64,000 nt of DNA from Flavobacterium sp. 102 (lineage in GTDB: Bacteria > Bacteroidota > Bacteroidia > Flavobacteriales > Flavobacteriaceae): positions 2,232,001 to 2,296,000 of the forward strand of contig NZ_RBKX01000001.1 of assembly GCF_003634615.1 (NCBI RefSeq), written 5' to 3'. A program made the translations under genes and the position numbers. The notes beneath the pieces were generated by a model, which did no database searches, was not told the DNA's origin, and was given only the letters and a program-made list of their open reading frames with translations. This document shows, one piece after another, positions 27,291-36,169 of this stretch. Position 1 is the first letter of the stretch, and each line of letters opens with the position of its first letter.

Positions 27291-27704
27291 TTAGTCTATA
27301 AGGTATTGTTCTAAATCGGCGTTGTTTAATAGTATTTCTTCCATAGCTTCATCTTGAAGATTTAACTCTAGCTTCATTTTATCTAAATCTTCTTTGTCCA
27401 AAAAATTCGCAATTTCATCATTAGATATCGTTGTATGATTGTTAAGGTAATCTTCTAAAGCAATGGCATCAATTTCTTCAGGTGAAGTTTTGAAAGTATT
27501 AAAAACAGGTATGGACAACATCATTACTACAACTGCCGCAGCAGCATAATACCAAGTTTTTTTTCTGCTAAAAATTGAAATCACTTTCGGTTTTTCAGAT
27601 GGAAGTTGTCTTAGTATTTTAGCGTTAAACGAATCGAAGTAACCTTCAGGCGTAGTAAATCCTGAGGTGATTTTAGGTTCGTTATCGAGTTTAAATGGTT
27701 TCAT
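27291..27704 (-). CDS. Putative anti-sigma factor, single-pass membrane protein
   Basis: 137 residues: an N-terminal cytoplasmic segment (1-48), one transmembrane helix near 51-66 (TWYYAAAAVVVMMLSIPVF) and an acidic C-terminal domain. It lies 30 bp downstream of an ECF sigma gene and 4 bp upstream of a Spy-like gene, which is the reason for the anti-sigma call. The N-terminal part lacks the zinc-binding HxxxCxxC motif. Confidence 0.65.
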   Translation of the reverse strand: MKPFKLDNEPKITSGFTTPEGYFDSFNAKILRQLPSEKPKVISIFSRKKTWYYAAAAVVVMMLSIPVFNTFKTSPEEIDAIALEDYLNNHTTISNDEIANFLDKEDLDKMKLELNLQDEAMEEILLNNADLEQYLID

Positions 27705-27734
27705 AATCGTTTGACAAAGTTAAGAGGATAAGGT

Positions 27735-28277
27735 TTAATTGGTATTCATAAAATCTTCAATTTTTTTCACAGCATGATGGTAAGATGCTTTCAAAGCACC
27801 AACCGACGTACCTAAAATCTCCGACATTTCTTCGTATTTTATTTCTTCGTAATACCTCATTTTAAAAACCAATTGCTGCTTTTCGGGCAACAAAATGATG
27901 GCTTTTTGAAGCTTGATCTGGATTTCATTTCCATCAAAATAATCATCAGCTTTTAAATTTTCGACTATTTTGGTTTGCATGGCTTCGCTGGTTGTTCCGT
28001 TGCGTTTGGCCTTTAGATTGATGAAAGTAATTGCTTCGTTGGTTGCAATTCGGTACATCCAAGAGAACAATTTACTATCGCCTTTGAAATTTTTGAGATG
28101 CTGAAAAACTTTGACAAAAGTATTTTGCAACACATCATCGGCATCATCATGGTTTAATACAATGTTGCGAATATGACTGTACAAAGGCCTTTGGTAATCC
28201 CGCAAGAGTTTTTGAAACGCAACATTCTGCGTTTTAGGATCTAATAATTCCCGAATAAAATCCTTTTCTTCTTGCAA
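27735..28277 (-). CDS. ECF-type RNA polymerase sigma factor
   Basis: 180 residues. Region 2 is at about 20-90 (YSHIRNIVLNHDDADDVLQNTFVKVFQHLKNFKG, SWMYRIATNEAITFI). Region 4 is at about 115-175 (LPEKQQLVFKMRYYEEIKYEEMSEILGTSVGALKASYHHAVKKIEDFM). No extra domains. First gene of a three-gene operon with an anti-sigma-like and a Spy-like gene, suggesting control of envelope stress. TATCTTTA on the minus strand at 28300-28307 with TTG about 17 bp further out is a possible promoter. Confidence 0.9.
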   Translation of the reverse strand: MQEEKDFIRELLDPKTQNVAFQKLLRDYQRPLYSHIRNIVLNHDDADDVLQNTFVKVFQHLKNFKGDSKLFSWMYRIATNEAITFINLKAKRNGTTSEAMQTKIVENLKADDYFDGNEIQIKLQKAIILLPEKQQLVFKMRYYEEIKYEEMSEILGTSVGALKASYHHAVKKIEDFMNTN

Positions 28278-28335
28278 AGCAATAATTTAACTGTTGGAAT
28301 AAAGATAATCGAAAAGGTTTAATCCAACCCGAAAA

Positions 28336-29442
28336 TTATGGTGTTTCTGTCGGACTAGTTGTTGTTTCTGCTGGTTCTGCAGCCGGAGTTGTGGGCAAAA
28401 CAAAAGTCGGTTCCGCCACCGGAGTTTTCGGAAATACCGGAATGTGAATTTCTGTTACCCATTTCGACGGTTGTTTGATGTCGTCAATAGTTTTGGTGTA
28501 AACCTCCGTATATTTTCCGGCGAAGTTTTCTTGGAAGCCATTGTCTGCAATGTGCTTTCTGGCTTTTGTCCAAGCTTCTTGTGTATGCGAATAATCTCCG
28601 GTCAAAGTCGTTTTCAAACAAGTAAACGGTACAATTTCGCCCGAAGTGACATCGCTTCCCGAAGTCACAAATACTTGTTTTGTGGTTGGTACACAAACAG
28701 AAAAAGTTACGATATCATTTGCCACATCATAGCGTTCATATTGTACAAAAGGTTTTCCGGCCATCGCCAATTGGTTCTTCTTAAAGAAATGTACCATTTT
28801 CGGCATAATGATTTTGATGTTTTTTGATAGGCTTTTAATTTTACAGGAAACGGTTTGCTTTAGGCAAAAACCTGAACTACGTTGTACAATGCCATTGACT
28901 TTGATGGAATAGGTTTTCATTTCGTAATCCAAAGTCTTGTCGAGATTTCTCAAACTCTTTTCAAAAGCATCGGTCAAAATATTAGACATTCCGCCATCGA
29001 AAAACGTATTGATTTTGGTCAACAAATCCATTTTACCTTTACTGTGAATGGTTACTTTGGTACCACCGACAGTGTCTTTAAATTTCATGTGAATGGTTGC
29101 AGTCGTACCGTTGAAATTCCCTTTTTGGACCAAACTGTCATTTTCCTTAACAAAATAAGTTTTGATAAAACCTTCATCGCCGTCTTTTTGCCAAGAAAAA
29201 TTAGCACCTGCGCCCATGGTTTTGGCAGGATAGTTAAAAGTAATGTCATGATTTTTGGTCATCCAAGAACCAAAGGTTTCCCAATTTTTATAATCATTGA
29301 CATAATCAAAAACAATACTTTTCGGACTGTGAATGACCATACTTTTGGATACTTCAAAATCGCCTTTTTGCGTTGCTACATAAACGGTAACGCCTACAAA
29401 AGCTAATAATACTAGTAGGAATATATATTTTAGAATTCTCAT
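28336..29442 (-). CDS. SRPBCC-fold protein with GyrI-like C-terminal domain
   Basis: 368 residues from ATG 29442. A membrane anchor or uncleaved signal at the N-terminus (RILKYIFLLVLLAFVGVTVYV) is followed by a polyketide-cyclase/START-like SRPBCC domain (SKSMVIHSPKSIVFDYVNDYKNWE) and then, from about 210, an effector-binding GyrI-like domain (RYDVANDIVTFSVCVPTT). The tail is Pro/Thr/Glu-rich. A small-ligand-binding protein facing the periplasm is likely; ligand unknown. Monocistronic, divergent from the methyltransferase at 29537. Confidence 0.78.
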   Translation of the reverse strand: MRILKYIFLLVLLAFVGVTVYVATQKGDFEVSKSMVIHSPKSIVFDYVNDYKNWETFGSWMTKNHDITFNYPAKTMGAGANFSWQKDGDEGFIKTYFVKENDSLVQKGNFNGTTATIHMKFKDTVGGTKVTIHSKGKMDLLTKINTFFDGGMSNILTDAFEKSLRNLDKTLDYEMKTYSIKVNGIVQRSSGFCLKQTVSCKIKSLSKNIKIIMPKMVHFFKKNQLAMAGKPFVQYERYDVANDIVTFSVCVPTTKQVFVTSGSDVTSGEIVPFTCLKTTLTGDYSHTQEAWTKARKHIADNGFQENFAGKYTEVYTKTIDDIKQPSKWVTEIHIPVFPKTPVAEPTFVLPTTPAAEPAETTTSPTETP

Positions 29443-29536
29443 CAGTCGATTTTTAGGTGACACAAAGTTAAGATAAAACATTTAACTTTTGATATTTACA
29501 GATTGAGTATATTTGTTAGTAATCAAAGCATCATTT

Positions 29537-31150
29537 ATGAAAACCAAAAGCGAACTTCGAGGCATTTTATTCAGGCATTTAGACGGTATTACAACAGTTC
29601 CGGTTGCCTATTCACTTTATAAAAAAGGAGTACTGGATTATATTTTGCAGGAGCAAAAAGTTTTATTGGAAGAGTTGGTACAAAAATTCAACGCCAATGA
29701 TGGTTATTTGAATGTTGCACTTCGCGTATTGGTTTCACAAGGTTGGTTAAGTCAAAGTTTTGACAATCAAAATAATGAAATCATTTTTAGTGTAAACGAT
29801 AATAGCGAACTGGCTTTTTTATTGGTTTCCAATTATGAAGGTGTTTTCGAGTTACTGCAATTTACAGAACATTTTCATCCGCGAAAATTTGAAGTAGAAC
29901 CGTTTGAAATGCTCAATGATTTGTTCCAAAAATACAAGACGAACTTTGGCATAAAATTGTCAGAAGATGAAAAAGTGCGTTCCATTCAAGAGCAAGTTTT
30001 ATATCATATCGAAGGGAATTTGGTTGGGCCAACCATCGTAATGCTTGGCATGACCGGAATGTTTCATAAGTATTTCATGGAAACCTCTTTCCGTCCGGAA
30101 GAGTTTCACAAGAAGCCGGAATGTTTTGCAGTAATTTTAGATTTTCTAACGCATTTGGATTGGTTTATCAAAAAAGGCGATCACTACCAATTCACTGAAA
30201 CAGGTTTGTTTTATGCCAAAAGAGCCGCAGCTTATGGTGTAACGGTTTCTTATATTCCGACGTTGCGCAAAATGGACGAACTGCTTTTTGGGAACGCTTC
30301 GATTTTGCGAAATGTAGGCGAACACGAAGCTGAGTTGCATGTTGATCGTGAAATGAATGTTTGGGGAAGTGGCGGTGCGCATGCTGAATATTTTAAAATT
30401 GTAGACGAAATCATCATCGAATTATTCAACCGACCGATAGCTGAGCAACCTCAAGGCATTCTTGATATGGGTTGTGGCAACGGCGCTTTTTTGGAACATA
30501 TTTTTGATGTGATTGAACGCCAAACGAAAAGAGGCAAAATGCTCGATGACCATCCGCTGTTTTTGGTTGGTGTCGATTATAATGAAGCCGCTTTGAAAGT
30601 CACTCGTGCCAATTTAATCAAAGCCGATATTTGGGCTAAAGTGATTTGGGGTGATATTGGTCGCCCACAATTATTAGCCGATACTTTAACAGAAGATTAC
30701 AACATCGATTTAAAAGAATTGCTCAACGTGAGAACTTTTCTCGATCATAACCGCATTTGGGAAGAGCCAAAAAGCAAAACACCTAACCGAGTTAGCACAT
30801 CAACCGGAGCGTTTGCCCATCGAGGAAAAAGAATCAGTAATAATGATGTCGAAGATAATTTATTGGAACACTTATTAAAATGGTCGCCGTTTGTGCATAA
30901 GTTTGGTTTACTAATAATCGAATTACATACGATTCCGCCTGAATTGACTGCAGAAAATATCGGAAGAACTGCCGCAACGGCTTACGATGCGACACATGGT
31001 TTTTCAGATCAATATATTGTAGAGATTGACGTTTTGCACAAAATTGCAGCTGAAGCCGGATTGTTTTCGGATGATAAAGTATTTACCCGATTCCCGAATT
31101 CTGATTTGGCAACGGTTAGTGTGAATCTTTTTAAAGGAAAAATTGCTTAA
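29537..31150 (+). CDS. Class I SAM-dependent methyltransferase (large, PKS-like type)
   Basis: 537 residues from ATG 29537. The N-terminal 250 residues resemble winged-helix dimerisation regions (MKTKSELRGILFRHLDGITT, YQFTETGLFYAKRA). The SAM motif I is ILDMGCGNGAFLEHIFD near residue 310, with acidic motif II VGVDYNEAALKVTRANL. The size and order recall AprA/PKS-associated methyltransferases, but it stands alone with no biosynthetic genes around it. Substrate unknown. Its stop overlaps by 4 bp the stop of a convergent small gene. Confidence 0.78.
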   Translation: MKTKSELRGILFRHLDGITTVPVAYSLYKKGVLDYILQEQKVLLEELVQKFNANDGYLNVALRVLVSQGWLSQSFDNQNNEIIFSVNDNSELAFLLVSNYEGVFELLQFTEHFHPRKFEVEPFEMLNDLFQKYKTNFGIKLSEDEKVRSIQEQVLYHIEGNLVGPTIVMLGMTGMFHKYFMETSFRPEEFHKKPECFAVILDFLTHLDWFIKKGDHYQFTETGLFYAKRAAAYGVTVSYIPTLRKMDELLFGNASILRNVGEHEAELHVDREMNVWGSGGAHAEYFKIVDEIIIELFNRPIAEQPQGILDMGCGNGAFLEHIFDVIERQTKRGKMLDDHPLFLVGVDYNEAALKVTRANLIKADIWAKVIWGDIGRPQLLADTLTEDYNIDLKELLNVRTFLDHNRIWEEPKSKTPNRVSTSTGAFAHRGKRISNNDVEDNLLEHLLKWSPFVHKFGLLIIELHTIPPELTAENIGRTAATAYDATHGFSDQYIVEIDVLHKIAAEAGLFSDDKVFTRFPNSDLATVSVNLFKGKIA

Positions 31151-31335
31151 TGTTTCATAAACATTTTTATCACAAACAACATAGCGATAAAAAGTAAAAA
31201 TGCGATGAGGATTTTATAACTTCCTTTATAGACCTTGCTGTGTAATGCTTTGTCTTTGCCATAAGCATAAAAAGCGGCGATTACAAAAGCAACAAAAAAC
31301 AGAGCGGCGAAAATCCATTGACCAGTTGTGAACAT
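31147..31335 (-). CDS. Small two-helix membrane protein
   Basis: 62 residues with two transmembrane segments (about 6-25 and 42-58) and a Lys-rich loop between. Short, no known motif. It overlaps the convergent methyltransferase stop by 4 bp and has no terminator of its own visible. Real-gene status rests on membrane topology and length typical of conserved short Flavobacteria proteins. Confidence 0.6.
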   Translation of the reverse strand: MFTTGQWIFAALFFVAFVIAAFYAYGKDKALHSKVYKGSYKILIAFLLFIAMLFVIKMFMKH

Positions 31336-31412
31336 TTATTTCAAATTTTCAACAAAAATACTCAAATGTATTGTAATGTTATAACTTGCAGTATCAATTA
31401 ATTTAGTTAAAA

Positions 31413-31796
31413 ATGCAAAAACAAATCAACGCAGTAAAAGAATTTCATACCGCCTTCGGATTGGGTGTAAGCCACGAAATGAAAGGCCATTTGGGCGAAC
31501 AAAAGAACATGTTGCGCTTCAATTTGATGAAAGAAGAAAACGAAGAATACCTCGAAGCGGTTCAAAATAATGATTTAACTGAAATTGCGGATGCTTTAGG
31601 CGATATGCTTTACATTTTGTGCGGAACCATTTTAGAACACGGCCTGCAACACAAAATAGAAGAGGTCTTTGACGAAATCCAACGCAGTAATATGAGCAAA
31701 TTAGGAGAAGATGGTAAACCAATTTATCGTGAAGACGGCAAAGTGATGAAAGGTCCGAATTATTTCAAACCGAGTTTTGAGGAAATATTGAGGTAG
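31413..31796 (+). CDS. MazG-like all-alpha NTP pyrophosphohydrolase
   Basis: 127 residues. The EExxE...D..D pattern of the MazG/HisE superfamily is seen as KEENEEYLEAV (about 40-50) and DALGDMLYILCGT (about 61-73), which supply the Mg-binding acids. KGPNYFKP near the end is a substrate-loop motif of this subfamily. These small enzymes hydrolyse non-canonical NTPs or related nucleotides to NMP and PPi; the substrate cannot be read here. Monocistronic with a strong terminator. Confidence 0.85.
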   Translation: MQKQINAVKEFHTAFGLGVSHEMKGHLGEQKNMLRFNLMKEENEEYLEAVQNNDLTEIADALGDMLYILCGTILEHGLQHKIEEVFDEIQRSNMSKLGEDGKPIYREDGKVMKGPNYFKPSFEEILR

Positions 31797-31831
31797 TTTT
31801 TTAAATTATTCGATGTAAAATTTATTTCATA

Positions 31832-31866
31832 AAAAAAACCATTCGCTTTAGCAAATGGTTTTTTTA
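31832..31866. terminator. Bidirectional intrinsic terminator
   Basis: AAACCATTCGC-TTTA-GCAAATGGTTT with A and T runs, between convergent genes. Confidence 0.88.
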
Positions 31867-31881
31867 TTTAAGGATTTATAG

Positions 31882-34800
31882 TTAATTATGAACCGCATCA
31901 CAACAATGATGTTCCATAAAACTTTCGGTTTCTTCGTGCCAAGGGAAAGCGGCGTTGTATTTGTTGTTTTCCCAATAGAACGCTTTGCGGGTTTTGGGTT
32001 CGTTGCCTTCTTCGTTCATCGTTTCTGAATTGTACATTCTGCCGTTGGCGATCGTATAACGTAACGTAGCCGAGTTTTGAATATCGTCTAAAGGATTTTT
32101 GTCTAAGACTAGAATATCCGCCAATTTGCCGTTTTCAATGGAACCAATGTCTTTTCCGGCACCGATATAATTGGCCGCATTGATGGTAGCGGTTTTCAAA
32201 GTTTCCAGATTGCTCATGCCACCTTGGTTAATGCTCCACAATTCCCAATGTGCGCCTAAACCTTGTAATTGTCCGTGAGCGCCCATATTTACTTTTACAC
32301 CGCTATCCGCTAGTTTTTTAGCTGTTTTTGAAGTTAGGATATGGTCGTTTTCATATTCTTCATCCGGCGCCATCGTGCGGAAACGAGAGCGTGAATCAAT
32401 GATACTTCTTGGCGTAAATTGCAATAGTTTTTTGTTTTCATACACATTGGTTTTTTGGTACCAATAATATTCAGCATTCAATCCGCCATAGTTGACAATC
32501 AGCGTAGGCGTATAACCAACACTACTTTTGCCCCATAGTTCCAAAACATCTTTATAGACCGGTGTTACCGGAATATTGTGCTCCACGCCGGTATGTCCGT
32601 CAATCACCATCGTCATGTTGTGAAAGAAATTAGAACCGCCTTCAGGAACTACGTTAATCCCTTCTTCACGAGCCGCTTGCAACACTTGTTGGCGTTGGTC
32701 ACGACGCGGTTGGTTGTAACTTTTTACAGATAACGCACCAAAAGCTTTCGTGCGTTTGATAGACGAACGAGCATCATCAAGATTATTGACTAAGGCTTTA
32801 AAATCGCCATCAGCACCATAAAGGATAAAACCGGTGGAGTAAATTCGAGGACCAACCATCGCACCACTTTTTACCATTTCTGAAAGTGTAAATATCGACT
32901 CTGTATTCGATGATGGATCATGAGAAGTCGTTACACCAAAAGCCAAATTAGCATAAAACTGCCAGTTTTGTTGGGTTGTCAATCCGTATCTGAAAGCGCC
33001 AACGTGTGCGTGTGCATCGACCATTCCGGGCATTAAGGTTTTTCCGCTTAAGTCATATACACGAGCATCGGCAGGAACGGAAACGTCATTAGCATTTCCT
33101 ACGGATTCTATACGGTTTTGGTTAATGATTATCGTACCTTTTTCAATTACTTTATCGCCATCCATCGTAATGATTCGAGCATTGGTTAAGGCAATTTTAC
33201 CTTTTGGTTTGTCTACTTTAGAAGTTAAACCAATTTTGATTGCGTTATCCGTTGGTTTCTCCACTTTTTCAGGCGAACCAGGCAAGAAAGTAAATCGGTC
33301 TTTTAATTCGTTTACAAAATAACTGTCGCCTAAGGTCCACATTATTTTTTGACTGTTGGTGGCCCAATGCAAATTGATTCCCGCATCTTTCGTCAATTCT
33401 GAAACAGGAACAACAGTGGATTTATTGTCCAAATCAATTTCTTGACCGTTCATGTTTAAAGGTGCCACATAGGCTTTGTGCAAATGCATAAAAGCAATCC
33501 ATTGGTTATCCGGACTCGGAACCAAACGATTAGCATATTTTGATTTGATGTGTGTTCTTTCGTCATTTCCGGTCAAATCCACGCTTTTCAATTCTTTGGT
33601 CAAACTACCAAAAAATACACCGCCGGTTTGGTAAAAAATACGATTCCCATCTTTCGTAAATAAAGGATACTGACCGTTTTCGGTAATAAATTTAGTTGTT
33701 CCACCTGTGACGCTAATGGTATAAATTCCCGATTTTTTAGAAAAAGCCATTCCTTGGTCGAGGTTGCCCGCTTCTTTTCTGTAAACAATAGTTTTTCCGT
33801 CAGGCGATAGGGAAGGTGTTCTGAAAATGCCTTTCTCCGAGCTTAACTTCACCGAATTTTTCCCATCTAAACCTACTTTTCGAATGCTACCCAATTCGGT
33901 ATCATTCCAAGTCACATAAATAACATTTTTGCTGTCTGCAGTGAAAGTTGGTTCGGCTTCAAAGTCGGCGCCGTTGGTTAATCGTTTTGGCGTTCCGTTG
34001 GGTAATGTTTTTGTCCAAATGTACCCCAAAGCTCTAAAGGCCATGGTCTTTCCATCAGGCGAAGTTACCGCATCGCGTATCATTTTTACGGTAAAATCAT
34101 TGTCTGAAATCAGCGTATTGAAATGCAGGCGGTCTGCCACGTCAATAGCTACATCTGCTGTAAACGGAATATTAGTAGCGGTTGATGTTTTGGTGTTGAT
34201 TTTATTGATTTTTCCGCCAAACCAAATCACGATATCTTCATTATTTGGTAACCAGTTAAAGTTAGGATAAACCCCAAACAATGCCCAAGCGGTTTGTTGG
34301 TCTTTGTCGAGTTTGTCAAAAACCGGCCATTCTTCACCTGTTTCTAAATCGTGTAAATATAAAACCGTACTCGTTCCGACTCTTTTGATATAAGCCAATT
34401 TTTTTCCGTCAGGAGACACTTGCGGACGAGCTGCGCCACCCGGTCCGCCGGTGATGGTTTCGAGTTTTCCGGTTTCAAATTCGTAACGTTTGATGACATA
34501 GATTTCATTGTGCGGATCTTTGTTGTATTGGAAAAAACCGCCGGGATACATGTCTTCGCTGAAGTATAAGTACTTTCCATCTCTTGAAATATTGGGTTCG
34601 TTTACGTCTTGTTGGTCATTTTTGCGTTTGGTTAATTGTACACCGCTTCCGCCACTGATATGGTATTGCCACATTTCTCCGGCACCGGCAGAGCGTTGTG
34701 AAGTAAAATTCTTTCTGCCCACAATATAATTCCCGTCAGGCATCCAAGCCGGATTGCTCATTAATCGGAAATCTTCTTTAGAAACCTGTTGGGCATTGGT

Positions 34801-35178
34801 ACCATCGGCATTCATCACCCAAAGGTTATCGCCGCCACCGGCATCGCTGGTAAAAGCAATTTTTTTTCCGTCCGGACTAAAACGCGGTTGGATTTCGAAA
34901 GGAATTCCGGAGCGCAACACTTTGGCTTTGCCACCTGAAATTGGTAGGCTATAAATATCACCTAGCATATCGAAAACAATAGTCGTTCCGTCAGGGCTGA
35001 CATCTAAGTTCATCCACGTGCCTTCGGAAGTAGTGAAGTTTTGGGTTTTATAGTTAAAACTGTCACCGGGTTTGGCAACATCCCATTTGGGTGTTTCTTT
35101 ATCTGTTTTTGCTGTTTCTTGAGCGTTGGTAATATTGAAAGTTAGGGCAACGAGTAAAAAAGAGAGTTTTTTATACAT
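31882..35178 (-). CDS. Large secreted amidohydrolase fused to a TolB-like propeller
   Basis: 1098 residues from ATG 35178; the longer frame to 35340 runs into repeat DNA. Signal peptide MYKKLSFLLVALTFNITNAQ. Residues about 45-640 are repeated TolB/PD40 propeller units (SPDGTTIVFDMLGDIYSLP, SPDGKKIAFTSD, SPDGKKLAYIKR). The C-terminal amidohydrolase barrel starts near 670 (ALTNARIITMDG) and carries the metal HxH in MVDAHAHVG and the closing GSIENGKLADILVLDKNPL. Periplasmic hydrolase; substrate unknown. This fusion is common in Bacteroidota. Confidence 0.87.
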   Translation of the reverse strand: MYKKLSFLLVALTFNITNAQETAKTDKETPKWDVAKPGDSFNYKTQNFTTSEGTWMNLDVSPDGTTIVFDMLGDIYSLPISGGKAKVLRSGIPFEIQPRFSPDGKKIAFTSDAGGGDNLWVMNADGTNAQQVSKEDFRLMSNPAWMPDGNYIVGRKNFTSQRSAGAGEMWQYHISGGSGVQLTKRKNDQQDVNEPNISRDGKYLYFSEDMYPGGFFQYNKDPHNEIYVIKRYEFETGKLETITGGPGGAARPQVSPDGKKLAYIKRVGTSTVLYLHDLETGEEWPVFDKLDKDQQTAWALFGVYPNFNWLPNNEDIVIWFGGKINKINTKTSTATNIPFTADVAIDVADRLHFNTLISDNDFTVKMIRDAVTSPDGKTMAFRALGYIWTKTLPNGTPKRLTNGADFEAEPTFTADSKNVIYVTWNDTELGSIRKVGLDGKNSVKLSSEKGIFRTPSLSPDGKTIVYRKEAGNLDQGMAFSKKSGIYTISVTGGTTKFITENGQYPLFTKDGNRIFYQTGGVFFGSLTKELKSVDLTGNDERTHIKSKYANRLVPSPDNQWIAFMHLHKAYVAPLNMNGQEIDLDNKSTVVPVSELTKDAGINLHWATNSQKIMWTLGDSYFVNELKDRFTFLPGSPEKVEKPTDNAIKIGLTSKVDKPKGKIALTNARIITMDGDKVIEKGTIIINQNRIESVGNANDVSVPADARVYDLSGKTLMPGMVDAHAHVGAFRYGLTTQQNWQFYANLAFGVTTSHDPSSNTESIFTLSEMVKSGAMVGPRIYSTGFILYGADGDFKALVNNLDDARSSIKRTKAFGALSVKSYNQPRRDQRQQVLQAAREEGINVVPEGGSNFFHNMTMVIDGHTGVEHNIPVTPVYKDVLELWGKSSVGYTPTLIVNYGGLNAEYYWYQKTNVYENKKLLQFTPRSIIDSRSRFRTMAPDEEYENDHILTSKTAKKLADSGVKVNMGAHGQLQGLGAHWELWSINQGGMSNLETLKTATINAANYIGAGKDIGSIENGKLADILVLDKNPLDDIQNSATLRYTIANGRMYNSETMNEEGNEPKTRKAFYWENNKYNAAFPWHEETESFMEHHCCDAVHN

Positions 35179-35226
35179 TGTAAAAAGTTTGAATGTTATA
35201 GTGTTGATAAAAGTAGCAAAAAAAGA

Positions 35227-35254
35227 GGGATAAGTTAAAAGGGAAAAGGGATAA
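35227..35254. repeat. GGGATAA/GGGAAAA heptads, 4 units
   Basis: GGGATAA, GTTAAAA, GGGAAAA, GGGATAA in register, upstream of the amidohydrolase gene. Confidence 0.8.
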
Positions 35255-35478
35255 GTTTTGTGATTTGGAATTGCATGCGGACATTGAGCTTTTACAATTT
35301 TAAGAATTGGAGTTTCTAACAATGCTACATATGAATACAAATAATAATTTACTCTTGCGAACTTATATTCTCAATTTTAACCAAATTTACCAAATCTCAC
35401 AGCATAAAACAATCCCCACTAATAGCTAATTTTACGCTGTCTTCATGGTTTTTTTACTTAGAGGAAGATGTTAAGGGT

Positions 35479-35600
35479 TGTGGCAAATTTTTTATTTAAA
35501 ATAAAATAGTCACAAATCTGTGACAGAAAATTAAAATTAAATCAAATGGTCACAAAAACTGTGGCAAAATTTTTGTGTAGGTAAAAATGGTCACACAAAA
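35479..35600. promoter_or_regulatory. Phased array of TGTGRC/GTCACA half-sites upstream of an XRE regulator
   Basis: TGTGGC 35479-35484; GTCACA 35509-35514 with TGTGAC 35519-35524 (palindrome with 4-bp spacer); GTCACA 35549-35554 with TGTGGC 35560-35565; GTCACA 35590-35595. Equivalent half-sites are 40-41 bp apart, about four helical turns. This is the expected layout for cooperative autoregulation by the adjacent XRE protein; iterons are an alternative. Confidence 0.65.
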
Positions 35601-35605
35601 TTGCA

Positions 35606-36127
35606 ATGATGAAAAAAAAATCAGGCATCAGTAAGATACTAGGCGTTACCCACAATGACATGGCTATGTTATTAAAAATCAGTCGCAGTCAATGGTCTAT
35701 GTATGAATCAGGAAAAAGAGATTTGCCGCTATCAAGCAAGTTGCTACTGACGGAAATACTGACTTATGTCAAAACGCCTTCAGCCAAGTCCCAAAATCAA
35801 ATGCTTCATATAACCAAACAAGACTCACTAATGAAAGCGTCAATACAACGCCAGTTGCAGGAAAACGAATTCCAACAATTGCTTGCTGCCAGACAAACAG
35901 TTATTTTGGAACAAAAACAGGAAAAAAGTGTAAGGAAGTTGCTTTTGGTTTCCTATTTATCCAATAATGACCATAAGAACAATGACTTACTCAAAGTGAT
36001 GGAAGCTAAAGCGATTAAGCAATTAGAAAATAGCAGTCAGCTTCTTATTCTGCAACACAAAATCAAACAGGCTACACTGCAACTCGAACATGAAATGTTG
36101 TTGAAGGCTTTAAAAGAAGAACAATGA
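35606..36127 (+). CDS. XRE-family helix-turn-helix regulator with coiled-coil tail
   Basis: 173 residues. A Cro/C1-type HTH lies at about 8-52 (ISKILGVTHNDMAMLLKISRSQWSMYESGKRDLPLSSKLLL), with recognition helix SRSQWSMYESG. The remainder is helical and Gln/Leu/Lys-rich, likely a dimerising coiled coil. No partner gene or prophage is adjacent. It starts directly after a phased array of GTCACA sites, suggesting autoregulation. ATG 35606 is followed by a second ATG at 35609; either could be used. Confidence 0.8.
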   Translation: MMKKKSGISKILGVTHNDMAMLLKISRSQWSMYESGKRDLPLSSKLLLTEILTYVKTPSAKSQNQMLHITKQDSLMKASIQRQLQENEFQQLLAARQTVILEQKQEKSVRKLLLVSYLSNNDHKNNDLLKVMEAKAIKQLENSSQLLILQHKIKQATLQLEHEMLLKALKEEQ

Positions 36128-36169
36128 CGACAAGAGGTTAAATAATTCAGTTTCCTTATCTCTTTTTAC

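Larger units (their letters stand above)
35179..35605. other. 427-bp spacer: heptads and an operator-like array
   Basis: It contains a short GGGATAA/GGGAAAA array (35227-35254), a featureless AT-rich part (35260-35470), and from 35479 a set of TGTGRC/GTCACA motifs at 40-41-bp spacing listed separately. Confidence 0.8.

Noticed and set aside
35340..35470. A gene or RNA in the AT-rich part upstream of the XRE operator array
   Set aside because: No open frame with codon bias, no terminator, no hairpin; just AT-rich DNA.
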